A stretch of DNA of 64,000 nucleotides from Bifidobacterium saguini DSM 23967 (GTDB lineage: Bacteria > Actinomycetota > Actinomycetes > Actinomycetales > Bifidobacteriaceae), in contig NZ_JGZN01000008.1 of NCBI RefSeq assembly GCF_000741715.1, positions 124,001-188,000 of the forward strand, written 5' to 3'. A program made the translations under genes and the position numbers. Positions 22,707 through 30,361 of this stretch are shown here, piece after piece. Position 1 is the stretch's first letter. Each line of letters begins with the position of its first letter. Below the pieces are notes generated by a model. That model did not search any database and was not told the DNA's origin. It saw only the letters and a program-made list of their open reading frames with translations.

Positions 22707-22743
22707 TGTAACATGTTTCCGTCATTTTGTGAAACCAGTTACA
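22707..22743. promoter_or_regulatory. Candidate operator: 13-bp inverted repeat TGTAAC...GTTACA
   Basis: Arms 22707-22719 and 22731-22743 match at 11 of 13 positions around an 11-base spacer, 110 bases upstream of the GH28-like start. The TGTAAC/GTTACA half-site recurs at 22930-22942 by the MFS promoter, suggesting one regulator acts on both sides. The 422-bp gap 22598-23019 holds these sites and the promoters, and no gene I can recognise. Confidence 0.45.
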
Positions 22744-22836
22744 TGCAACACGCCGACAAATCAGTTTATCGATAATTTTTTTACCATACTGTTATCGTTT
22801 TCAAATCCCTTTATTTCCAATGGTTTTAGACTATAT

Positions 22837-22848
22837 GAAATCGATTTC
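22837..22848. promoter_or_regulatory. CG-centred palindrome GAAATCGATTTC (possible LacI operator)
   Basis: A perfect 12-bp palindrome with CG at its centre, as in LacI-family operators, midway between the divergent GH28-like and MFS genes. A LacI gene lies at the far end of the leftward operon. Confidence 0.4.
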
Positions 22849-22894
22849 TCAATAAGCAAGAAACCATCGCGACACGCCGTGAACGCTCACATTA

Positions 22895-22942
22895 TTGAGC
22901 TAACTGGAGTTGTCGTTATAAAAAATGATGTTACGATGTAAC
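22895..22942 (+). promoter_or_regulatory. Promoter of the MFS gene with palindrome GTTACGATGTAAC at the start site
   Basis: TTGAGC (22895-22900), 16 bases, then TATAAA (22917-22922). The palindrome GTTAC-GAT-GTAAC at 22930-22942 would cover the transcription start, a good place for a repressor. Confidence 0.5.
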
Positions 22943-23019
22943 TAATTACAAAACCAAGCACGGCAGCTTGCCCAGGCATCGCGGCCATGCGTTTTTTCCT
23001 GAGGAGGGAGAAACAAACA

Positions 23020-24279
23020 ATGAGTAATGCAGAATCCACCAAAACTATGGAGCCGAAGGACTCGGGCAAATACCCATGGCGCCCGGTCATCGGCCAGTTC
23101 TTCTGCACTATCGCCTTCTACGGTCCGTTCTTCGGCATCAGCGGTATCCTGCTGCCGGCCAAGATCGGTTTCATTGATCCGGCTAACAAGGTGAACCTGA
23201 CCGCCACCGCCACCACAGTGACCCTGATCATCTCTGTGTTCGCCGGCATCATCTTCGGCGCACTGTCCGATATGACCCGTTCCCGCTTCGGTGCTCGTAC
23301 CCCATGGCTGATTGGTAGCTCCATCATCGCCACCGTCTGCCTCGTGCTCTTTGCCGTTTCCGATAACACCGTCATTGCCATGGGCGCATGGTTCATCTAC
23401 ACCGCCTTCTACAGCGCTATGATGTCCGCTGGCATGGCTTGGATGCATGACCTTATTCCTGAGAAGTACCGTGGTTCCGCTTCATCTTCCTTCGGCATCG
23501 CTACCCAGATCGGCCTCAACGGCTTCCAGTCCCTGTGCTCCTTGTTCGTCGCCTCCGTTGGCGCTGTGTCCAACGGCGTATTCGTCACCTTGGTCATCGC
23601 CGATATCGCTATGATCATCGCCGTGATTGTCACCGCTGAGCCGTCCAACAAGGACGTGCCGCCGGTCAAGATGGATCTCTCCGCTTTTAAGCAGTTCCTG
23701 CCTCCGACCCACGCCGGCCGTGATTACTGGTTCGCATGCCTTTCCCGCCTGCTCTACATGCTGCCTGGTGGTATTGGCACCTACCGTCTGTACACCTTGA
23801 CCGACTGGATGCACACCTCCGCAGCTTCCGCGGCAACCTGGATGGCTCTGATGTCTCTGCTGAGCCTAATCTTCGCCGTGCTCATGTCCGCTCTCTCCGG
23901 CCCGGTCTCCATGCTGTTCAAGGGCGGCATGAAGATCCCGGCTGCCGTCGGCATGTTCCTCGTCGGCGTCCCTTGCTGGCTGCCGCTCATTGTGCAGACC
24001 CCGCTCATGTACACCATCTACGTGGCTCTCTCCGGCATCGGCGGCGGTCTGTTCATCGCCATCGATCAGTCTCTGATGACCTCCGTGCTGCCGAACCCTG
24101 ATCAGGCTGCTAAGGATCTGTCCTTCATCAACGCCATGGGCACCGTCGGCCAGATGCTGGCCCCGTTGCTGGGTGCTTGGGTCTTCCACGTCTTCGGTTA
24201 CGCCGGCCTCTTCCCGATGGGCTTCATCGTGCTGACCCTCGGCGCACTGTCCATCCTCGGTATGAAGAACGTGAAGTGA
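23020..24279 (+). CDS. Major facilitator superfamily transporter, probably sugar
   Basis: 419 residues with about 12 hydrophobic spans. The loop between spans 2 and 3 has GALSDMTRSRFGARTPWLIGSS, the MFS/GPH-like signature (D-x-x-R-x-R-x-G-x-R). Start ATG 23020 has GGAGGGAG nine bases upstream; an upstream ATG at 22987 lies before this site. It is divergent from the GH36/GH43/GH28-like operon and shares its regulatory region, so it probably imports a disaccharide or glycoside used by these enzymes. The substrate is unknown. Codon choice is strongly biased to C-ending codons, as in highly expressed genes. Confidence 0.85.
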   Translation: MSNAESTKTMEPKDSGKYPWRPVIGQFFCTIAFYGPFFGISGILLPAKIGFIDPANKVNLTATATTVTLIISVFAGIIFGALSDMTRSRFGARTPWLIGSSIIATVCLVLFAVSDNTVIAMGAWFIYTAFYSAMMSAGMAWMHDLIPEKYRGSASSSFGIATQIGLNGFQSLCSLFVASVGAVSNGVFVTLVIADIAMIIAVIVTAEPSNKDVPPVKMDLSAFKQFLPPTHAGRDYWFACLSRLLYMLPGGIGTYRLYTLTDWMHTSAASAATWMALMSLLSLIFAVLMSALSGPVSMLFKGGMKIPAAVGMFLVGVPCWLPLIVQTPLMYTIYVALSGIGGGLFIAIDQSLMTSVLPNPDQAAKDLSFINAMGTVGQMLAPLLGAWVFHVFGYAGLFPMGFIVLTLGALSILGMKNVK

Positions 24280-24308
24280 TTCTCGTCAGCTTCTGACTAC
24301 TCCTGTTT

Positions 24309-24342
24309 AGGGGCGTGGCTCGTCATGGCCACGCCCCTTTTC
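24309..24342 (+). terminator. Intrinsic terminator of the MFS gene
   Basis: An 11-bp perfect stem AGGGGCGTGGC/GCCACGCCCCT with an 8-base loop, followed by TTTT, 30 bases after the stop. Confidence 0.85.
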
Positions 24343-24350
24343 CGTATGCA

Positions 24351-25358
24351 CTACTCCCCCAGACGTTTCCGCACCTCATCCGGGTCGACGTTCAATTCGG
24401 GCCAATGTTGGTCCATGCGTCGCATCGCATCACGTAGTAATTCACTGACCACCGCACGGGAATACCAACGGTTATCGGAGGGCACCAAATACCAAGGCGC
24501 AGCTTCGGTGCTCGTACGTTCGAACACCTCCTGCACGCGGCCATGTAATCATCCCAACGTTCACGCGCATCCAAATCAGAGATATCGAACTTCCAGTATT
24601 TGGTGGGGTCTTCCAATCGCCCCAGGAAATGCTTGCGCTGCTCCTCCTTGCTGGACACCAGAAAGATTTTGATGATCGTGCACCCATCTGCAACCAACTG
24701 TGATTCGAACTCATTGATACGCTCGTAGCGCGGCCGCCATATCGATTCCGGATAGGTGCCGCATACATGTGGCATCACCACATCCTCATAATGTGAGCGA
24801 TCGAATACGGAAATCCAACCCGGTTGCGGTAATTCCTTCTCCACCCGTCACAGAAAATCATGGCTGAGCTCTTCTTCGGTGGGTTTGCCGAATCCTTTGT
24901 AATGCATACCCATCGGGTTGCCCTGATTGAATACATGGCGCACTATGCCGCCTTTGCCCGAGGCATCCATGCCTTGCAACACGATCAGCAAACGTTTACT
25001 AGACCCTCGGGAACCATTGGCATACATGAGCATCTGATATCGGGCCAGATCATCGGACGACAGCTCGATGAACCGCTCCCCCATCCGCCTTGGCGCCCTC
25101 GAATCCCAGAGTGGAGCCAGGGTCCACATCCGTAAGGCTCATATTTGCTTGAAACATGAGCTGTTGCGCCGGAGACAACGACCATACACTGCTCAGCAGT
25201 TCGCTTGCCTTCGCGGCGGCTGCAAGCTGACCGGCTGCAGTATGTTCCTCACTGATCGCGGATATGCAATCCGAGGCACGGTCCAGCATCTTATTCATGC
25301 GTTTTGATTGCTCCCGCTGACGTTTGACCGTATCTTTACGCTTATCATCCTTGCCCAT
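24351..25358 (-). pseudogene. Polyphosphate kinase 2 family, inactivated by three lesions
   Basis: The minus strand encodes a complete PPK2-type protein in three frames. The N-terminus runs from MGKDDKRKDT; the Walker A is GMDASGKGG, followed by RHVFNQGNPMGMHYKGFGKPTEEELSHDFL; the Walker B-like motif is SVFDRSHYEDVV; the end is SDNRWYSRAVVSELLRDAM. Breaks: (1) one extra base in a five-C run at 25078-25082 shifts the frame before RFIELSSDDLARYQ; (2) TGA at 24848-24850 stands where the family has Trp (HDFL-W-RVEKELPQPG); (3) a one-base deletion near 24535-24540 between YMAA and QEVFERTSTEAAPWYLVPSD. PPK2 enzymes phosphorylate nucleotides from polyphosphate. Three independent lesions make a sequencing error an unlikely full explanation. 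Confidence 0.88.
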
Positions 25359-25443
25359 CAGCGCACCCCCATTGGCATAGTCTCCAGTAACCATTTGAGA
25401 ACCACAATGTACTCTTCACTGAAATTACATCTATCGTACATCG

Positions 25444-25473
25444 CGTTTTTAGTTTGCATGCCAACTAAAAACG
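25444..25473 (+). promoter_or_regulatory. Probable MarR operator: 11-bp perfect inverted repeat
   Basis: CGTTTTTAGTT (25444-25454) and AACTAAAAACG (25463-25473) are perfect inverted arms around TGCATGCC, 70 bases before the marR start. Size and symmetry fit an autoregulatory MarR dimer site. Confidence 0.65.
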
Positions 25474-25542
25474 ATAGTATAGGAATCCGAGCAACAATCA
25501 TCCGCTGCTGCTCATCGCACTTGTATCAAAGGAAGCAAAACA

Positions 25543-25971
25543 ATGCTGGATGACGAACTGCATTTCCTGCTGTTGCGCGCGTTCAACCATTCCAATCGGA
25601 GAATCGATGAGGCGATTCGCCGCATCGGCCTTCTGCCGGGGCAGCCCAAAATCATCGAATGTTTAGCCGAACAGGATGGACGCACCGCCAAAGAGATTTG
25701 CGCCGAATGCATTCTCGATAAGTCCACGATGACTGGCCTGCTGAACCGCATGGAACAGCGTGGGCTCGTTCGGCGCGAAGTACACGAAACCGACAAAAGG
25801 TCCTATCGCGTATTTTTGACCGAATCAGGTCTCGACTATGCGACACGTATTGCGGCGATTATGCAGCAGGCCGACGAATTAGCCATGCAAGGCATGAGCG
25901 AAACGGAACGAAAGACTTTACGCGAAGGCTTGCGCCATGTCATAGCCAACATCGAACAAGAGGAGGAATAG
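25543..25971 (+). CDS. MarR family transcriptional regulator
   Basis: 142 residues with the winged-helix core QPKIIECLAEQDGRTAKEICAECILDKSTMTGLLNRMEQRGLVRREVHETDKRSYRVFLTESG. The recognition helix (DKSTMTGLLNRMEQRGL) and the wing D-K-R-S motif are typical of MarR. AAAGGAAG lies upstream of the ATG. Only three bases separate it from the YczE-like gene, so they form one operon and the membrane protein is the likely regulated function. The perfect palindrome at 25444-25473 is its probable self-regulatory site. Confidence 0.93.
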   Translation: MLDDELHFLLLRAFNHSNRRIDEAIRRIGLLPGQPKIIECLAEQDGRTAKEICAECILDKSTMTGLLNRMEQRGLVRREVHETDKRSYRVFLTESGLDYATRIAAIMQQADELAMQGMSETERKTLREGLRHVIANIEQEEE

Positions 25972-25974
25972 AAC

Positions 25975-26658
25975 ATGCCATATTTCGTGAAGCGTTTGGC
26001 ATCGATGCTCGTGGGACTCGCCATCGAGTCGTTTGGCATCGCGCTGATCACCAAAAGTAATCTCGGCACTTCGCCGATATCCAGTATTGCGTGGGTAGTG
26101 ACGCTGAGATTCCCCTGGATCAGCTTCGGCATCACCACGTTCGCGATGAACGCGATATTTGTTCTTATCGAAGTCATATTGTTGCGCCGCGACTTCCATC
26201 CAGTGCAGTATCTGCAATTGGCGGTCACGTTCTGGTTCGCCGCCACGCTAGATGTGAGTATGGTGCTACTGCAATGGTTCTCCCCCACTTCATGGTGGCT
26301 GCGCGGCATCGGCCTGCTGCTTGGTACCACGCTGCTGGCGTTTGGCATCTGCATGGAGGTCACGCCAAAGCTCATCATGGTGCCCGGCGAAGGTATCGTG
26401 CGCGCGTTTTCCATGGTGACCAAGGTGCGCTTCGGCACGGTCAAGGTCTGCTTCGATATCTCACTGATTGTGATTGCCAGCGTACTCTCGTTCATCTTCT
26501 TCGGCCGGCTTAACGGGCTCGGCGTCGGCACGATCATCGCGGCCGCCATCACCGGAGTGATCGTGAACTTCTTCAACCGCCACGTCCGCTTCGTCGCGCC
26601 CACGGATCCTCGTATCAAAACCACCGGTACCGCAGTACCTTCTCAAGCCATCGACTAA
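25975..26658 (+). CDS. YczE/YitT-like integral membrane protein
   Basis: 227 residues with about five membrane spans. The N-terminal motif KRLASMLVGLAIESFGIALITKSNLGTSPISS (first 40 residues) and the late segment LNGLGVGTIIAAAITGVIVNFFNRH are hallmarks of the YczE family (DUF6198-like). The molecular role is unknown. It is co-transcribed with the MarR gene and uses the ribosome site GAGGAG at the end of it, suggesting a stress- or compound-inducible membrane function. Confidence 0.85.
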   Translation: MPYFVKRLASMLVGLAIESFGIALITKSNLGTSPISSIAWVVTLRFPWISFGITTFAMNAIFVLIEVILLRRDFHPVQYLQLAVTFWFAATLDVSMVLLQWFSPTSWWLRGIGLLLGTTLLAFGICMEVTPKLIMVPGEGIVRAFSMVTKVRFGTVKVCFDISLIVIASVLSFIFFGRLNGLGVGTIIAAAITGVIVNFFNRHVRFVAPTDPRIKTTGTAVPSQAID

Positions 26659-26675
26659 CAACAGTTGCTATTACG

Positions 26676-27209
26676 ATGGGAGCCATGACGAATACAGAAC
26701 AATTGACCGAATCAACTGCGACTCATATGCCAGCGCGCCTCGAAGCTGGCGAGCACGCACCGGACTTCACGCTACTAGCCGTCAACCCGGACGGCAGCGA
26801 ATCTGAAATCACGCTTTCCGAACTCACCGCACAGGGTAAAAGCGTGATTCTTTACTTCTATCCGGCTGCGATGACGCCCGGCTGCACCACGGAAGCCTGC
26901 GATTTCCGCGATAATATGGCGCGTCTAGGCGCTCTGGGGTATACGGTGCTCGGCGTATCAAAGGATCCGGTTGCAAAACTGCAGAAGTTCCGCGAACGCG
27001 ATCATCTCTCATTCCCTCTGCTTTCCGATCCTGATCTGACTGCGCATAAGTTGTACGCCGCCTATGGCGAGAAGAAGCTCTATGGCAAGACGCATGTGGG
27101 CGTATTGCGCTCCACGTTTGCGATTAACGCTCAGGGTGTGATCGAACTGGCCCGCTACAACGTGCGAGCCAAAGGCCATGTGGAATCGTTACTGAAGAAG
27201 CTCGGCTAA
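26676..27209 (+). CDS. bcp: Thiol peroxidase, Bcp-type peroxiredoxin
   Basis: 177 residues of the AhpC/TSA thioredoxin fold. EAGEHAPDFTLLAVNPDG opens the domain and MTPGCTTEACDFRDN carries the peroxidatic Cys and the second Cys five residues later, the classic Bcp/PrxQ pair. It reduces peroxides and matters in an anaerobe with little other peroxide defence. Two starts, 26676 and 26685, are possible; the GGGAG between them is too close to either to decide. It ends head-to-head with the following lacI gene, their stop codons overlapping by four bases. Confidence 0.94.
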   Translation: MGAMTNTEQLTESTATHMPARLEAGEHAPDFTLLAVNPDGSESEITLSELTAQGKSVILYFYPAAMTPGCTTEACDFRDNMARLGALGYTVLGVSKDPVAKLQKFRERDHLSFPLLSDPDLTAHKLYAAYGEKKLYGKTHVGVLRSTFAINAQGVIELARYNVRAKGHVESLLKKLG

Positions 27210-28234
27210 CGAGCCGATTCCGAAGCACGCAAGCAAGGCTGGCCCTGCACGATTTCGACCTGGGCGGGCGGCAGCTCAAGACCTGAGCGTTTAGCTTGGA
27301 TTTGGTCAAAAATCATTCGGAACGCCCGTTGACCCATATCATGAAAATTCTGCGTATAGCTGGTCAGCGGCGGCTCCCACATGGCATCGAACGCCATGTC
27401 ATCAAAGCCAATAACGCTTACATCCTGCGGAATCTTGCGGCCCGCTTCGCGCAGGCCTTTTATCACGGCGATAGCCAACTCATCAGTGGCGGCGAACACC
27501 GCGGTCACATCTTTGCGACGGCCAAGCTTTCGCCCCACAGCTACCGCCTTATTCAAATCACCCATCGGCACCACCACCGGCTCAGGCACATCGATACCAC
27601 GTTCTTCCAACGCATCCCGCCATCCATTAGTGCGAGAATTGTCGCCTGATTCCTGATCCCATTGCACATGGAACACCGTCTTGTGCCCCAAATCAAGCAG
27701 ATGCATAGTCATCCAGCGGCCGCCATCACGCTCAGCATTGATGACCTGATAATCACCATCGCCGAATCCGCCGCCAACCACTACGGTTGGAACACCTCGC
27801 GGAATCGCCTTCAGCGCCTCTACACCGGCCCAGCCGTACTCATAGACCAGCACTCCGGCCGGCCGCACTGCCAGCCCCATACGTACGCGAGCCTCAACGG
27901 AAGCGATATCGGACTCATCCAGCGAAACGATATTCAGAAGAAAGCCGCATTTGCGGGCCGCCGCTTCAACCCCGTGATTGGTGGCGGACGTAGAAAACTC
28001 ATCCGGTTTAGAGGCGAACACCACCACGGAGTCCATCTCTCGGTTGGACAACGCACGGGCGGCCATGCTGGGCTCGTATCCAAGTTCCTTGATGGCTTCA
28101 GCTATACGCTTGCGCTTATCTTCAGCGATTTTCGCGGTGCCATTCAAATATCGGGATACCGTAGGCGCCGAAACACCGGCAAGTTTGGCCACGTCCTTGA
28201 TGACTGGACGCGAATGCCCTGTGCTTCTCGCCAT
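27206..28234 (-). CDS. LacI family transcriptional regulator
   Basis: 342 residues. The helix-turn-helix VIKDVAKLAGVSAPTVSRYLNGTAKIAEDKRKRI begins at residue 11, then the hinge GYEPSMAARALSN and the sugar-binding-type domain with VSVIGFDDMAFDAMWEPPLTSYTQNFHDMGQRA. It is read away from the 42-residue microprotein gene. Two CG-centred palindromes in the 323-bp divergent gap (28385-28400 and 28487-28500) are likely binding sites, suggesting autoregulation and control of the small gene. No sugar-use gene is adjacent, so its regulon may be elsewhere. Confidence 0.93.
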   Translation of the reverse strand: MARSTGHSRPVIKDVAKLAGVSAPTVSRYLNGTAKIAEDKRKRIAEAIKELGYEPSMAARALSNREMDSVVVFASKPDEFSTSATNHGVEAAARKCGFLLNIVSLDESDIASVEARVRMGLAVRPAGVLVYEYGWAGVEALKAIPRGVPTVVVGGGFGDGDYQVINAERDGGRWMTMHLLDLGHKTVFHVQWDQESGDNSRTNGWRDALEERGIDVPEPVVVPMGDLNKAVAVGRKLGRRKDVTAVFAATDELAIAVIKGLREAGRKIPQDVSVIGFDDMAFDAMWEPPLTSYTQNFHDMGQRAFRMIFDQIQAKRSGLELPPAQVEIVQGQPCLRASESAR

Positions 28235-28384
28235 ACCTCTCCCCTTTTGACCGCAATCAGTGACCTATAGCTGCTACCTCCCACAATAGAAAGGCGTCGG
28301 CACAAACAAGGGACCGCAGCAATGGTCCAACCCCCACTATGTTTCGCCCCACACCGCTCTGCAGCTATCGAACATGCCGAACAT

Positions 28385-28400
28385 ATCGAACCGGTTCGAT
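28385..28400. promoter_or_regulatory. LacI-type operator: ATCGAACCGGTTCGAT
   Basis: A perfect 16-bp CG-centred palindrome, 150 bases upstream of the divergent lacI start and about 100 bases upstream of the microprotein promoter's second palindrome. Confidence 0.6.
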
Positions 28401-28458
28401 TCAAGCAGGAGTAAGAATGGCGGAAAATGGCGCGAAACGCCGATGACCATCAGGTAAC

Positions 28459-28500
28459 TTGCCAAGCACCATTTTCCACGGTATTATGAAACCGGTTTCA
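28459..28500 (+). promoter_or_regulatory. Near-consensus promoter with overlapping operator TGAAACCGGTTTCA
   Basis: TTGCCA (28459-28464), a 17-base spacer, then TATTAT (28482-28487). A perfect 14-bp CG-centred palindrome at 28487-28500 overlaps the end of the -10 box and the expected start site, a classic LacI repression position. An 8-bp hairpin CAAAGCCG/CGGCTTTG at 28520-28537 follows in the leader. Confidence 0.72.
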
Positions 28501-28557
28501 AACGAAACCACAAAAAACTCAAAGCCGACCGGCTTTGACTAACGAAAGGAAACAATC

Positions 28558-28686
28558 ATGTCTCTCAAGGATTCTATGCTGCGCGGCCTCGCTCTCTACG
28601 GCGCCAACTCCATGTCTCAGTCCGGCATGAAGAACGGCCAGGTTATCGCCGACATCGTCAACGATTCCGAGAAGATCGCTCGCTGA
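28558..28686 (+). CDS. 42-residue microprotein of unknown function under LacI-type control
   Basis: A short open frame beginning MSLKDSMLRGLALYGANSMS and ending NDSEKIAR-stop. Support for being real: a near-consensus promoter, AAGGAAA seven bases before ATG, codon choice limited to the favoured C-ending codons of highly expressed genes, and a LacI-type operator on the promoter. The product has no signal peptide or long hydrophobic span. Its first half could form an amphipathic helix (hydrophobic L/M/A faces with K, R, S), and its second half is charged. I recognise no family. Candidate roles are a small regulatory or membrane-surface peptide of sugar metabolism. A small RNA overlapping this frame is an alternative. 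Confidence 0.68.
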   Translation: MSLKDSMLRGLALYGANSMSQSGMKNGQVIADIVNDSEKIAR

Positions 28687-28809
28687 ATCACCGGCGCTTA
28701 AACGCTCACGAGAATCGCATATATCGGCGCTTCTCCCCGACCGAGAAGGTCACACAACTGAAGATTCGATAATTCAACAGTCGGCATGCAGCTGGCATAA
28801 CTGAATAAT

Positions 28810-28841
28810 CGGACAACGGCGTCCGCTTCATTCTTTTTTTT
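28810..28841 (+). terminator. Possible weak terminator after the microprotein gene
   Basis: CGGAC/GTCCG stem (28810-28814 and 28821-28825) followed by a C/T run ending in nine or so Ts. The stem is only 5 bp, so the call is tentative. Confidence 0.4.
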
Positions 28842-28867
28842 CGTACATGTGTACGCATTATGCAAAA

Positions 28868-28914
28868 CTCCCCTCAGTCAGCTACGCTGACAGCTCCCCT
28901 CACAGAGGGGAGCT
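28868..28914. repeat. 47-bp double-hairpin repeat, copy R3
   Basis: Same unit as R1/R2: CTCCCCTC/GAGGGGAG and GTCAGC/GCTGAC stems. It starts six bases beyond the amidohydrolase stop. Read on the minus strand it ends GAGGGGAGTTTTG, so it may act as that gene's terminator. Confidence 0.85.
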
Positions 28915-28919
28915 TGGGA

Positions 28920-30263
28920 TTACTCATACACGCGATCCAACAATTGGTCGATTTGCTGGAAATGCTCCACATTAGGTCTGAACACCGGCCGACCAGCGGC
29001 CACCACTAATGCCGGATGCTCCAACGCATGTAAATCATCCAACGGATTAGCATTCAATACCAGCAAATCAGCGGCCTTGCCCACCTCCAAAGAGCCGGTT
29101 ACATCATCCACACCAAGTATTTGAGCATTGACTTGCGTGGCTGCATGAATCGCTTGAGCAGACGTGAATCCGGCGAATCGAGTCAACAGCACCAGCTCAC
29201 GCCATGTTGCATACTGAGGTACGAACGTCATGCCGGTATCCGTGCCAACGCCCACCATCAGTCCCGCTTCATGTGCTTGGCGCGCGCCAGATACCATGCC
29301 TGCTACCACGGTCTTGGAATTCTCCAGCTGAATGCCCGTAATGCCAGTCACTTTCTGGTCAATCATCGTAAGAGGAAGCCCGGCGGACAGCGTCGGTACC
29401 AAAGCGGAATAACCACGTAGCGAATTCGGATTATGCCGGAATAGCGCAATCAGCTCATCATCGAGTACACTGCCATGTTCAACGGTATCCACTCCGGCTT
29501 CAAGCGCGCGGCGCACGCCCTCGGCACTTTGCGCATGGACACCCACGATAATGCCGTTTTCATGTGCCACCTCACAAATAGCGCGCATCTGCTCAATGCT
29601 CATCTGAGGGCTGCCGGCCTCACCGATCTTCTGCGCGTCGGTCACTCCCCCAGTGGCCGCAATCTTGATGGCATTGACGCCATGCTCAATATTGCGCAAT
29701 GCACAGGCGCGGGCTTCCTCAGGTGTGGAACTCGTAAGCGCAATCAACGGCGCTCCATGCCCCTCCGGAATCGCCATCAGTGGACCAGATGCCAAGATTC
29801 GTGGCCCAGCTGCTTCGCCAGAGGCAATACGGTCTCGCAAATCCGCCACTTCATAGCCCACATCGCCAAGCGTGCGGATAGTGGTAACACCGGATTCCAG
29901 TAAGGTTTTCGCGTTCTGTGCAACCGTTGAAGACATATATGGTCTGCCTAGCGCCGAATGCACCAGTTGTGACAATATTCTCTGACCTTTGGGCGTAGCA
30001 AGTTTGGGATTCAGCGGCTTGCCTTGCGCGAACAGATGTGTATGCGCATTGATCAGGCCGGGCATCACAGTTTTGCCGGTGCCATCCAGGTAATGGTATT
30101 CCTCGGGGATACTGGTTTCGATGCTGGGCGCCACCTGCTCGATGCGGCCGGCCGCGTTCACCAGAACAGTCATGTTATTGCGCACGGTTCCCGATTCGTC
30201 ACCGGATACCACACGCACATGGGCGAGCGCAAACGGTTCAATCACAGACTGGCGGCGACTCAT
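28920..30263 (-). CDS. Metal-dependent amidohydrolase
   Basis: 447 residues of the amidohydrolase superfamily, imidazolonepropionase/prolidase-like branch. Metal ligands appear in MPGLINAHTHLFAQGKPL (HxH, near 75), GVHAQSAEGVRRALEAGVDTVEHGS (two His) and GVGTDTGMTFVPQYATWREL (Asp). The late segment GVDDVTGSLEVGKAADLLVLNANPLDDL is the usual end of the flanking beta domain. The substrate could be a cyclic amide or a Xaa-Pro type dipeptide and is not resolved. ATG 30263 has AAGGAG at eight bases; the GTG at 30272 precedes it. A 10-bp hairpin (30291-30300/30313-30322) separates it from the upstream YhgE gene. Confidence 0.88.
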   Translation of the reverse strand: MSRRQSVIEPFALAHVRVVSGDESGTVRNNMTVLVNAAGRIEQVAPSIETSIPEEYHYLDGTGKTVMPGLINAHTHLFAQGKPLNPKLATPKGQRILSQLVHSALGRPYMSSTVAQNAKTLLESGVTTIRTLGDVGYEVADLRDRIASGEAAGPRILASGPLMAIPEGHGAPLIALTSSTPEEARACALRNIEHGVNAIKIAATGGVTDAQKIGEAGSPQMSIEQMRAICEVAHENGIIVGVHAQSAEGVRRALEAGVDTVEHGSVLDDELIALFRHNPNSLRGYSALVPTLSAGLPLTMIDQKVTGITGIQLENSKTVVAGMVSGARQAHEAGLMVGVGTDTGMTFVPQYATWRELVLLTRFAGFTSAQAIHAATQVNAQILGVDDVTGSLEVGKAADLLVLNANPLDDLHALEHPALVVAAGRPVFRPNVEHFQQIDQLLDRVYE

Positions 30264-30361
30264 GGCAAACACTCCTTCATTGGACGGCCTGCGCTACTCG
30301 CCTCTTACCGACCGAGTAGCGCCCTCTGCTTCACAAGCCTACCCCTATTTCAGCCACTATT

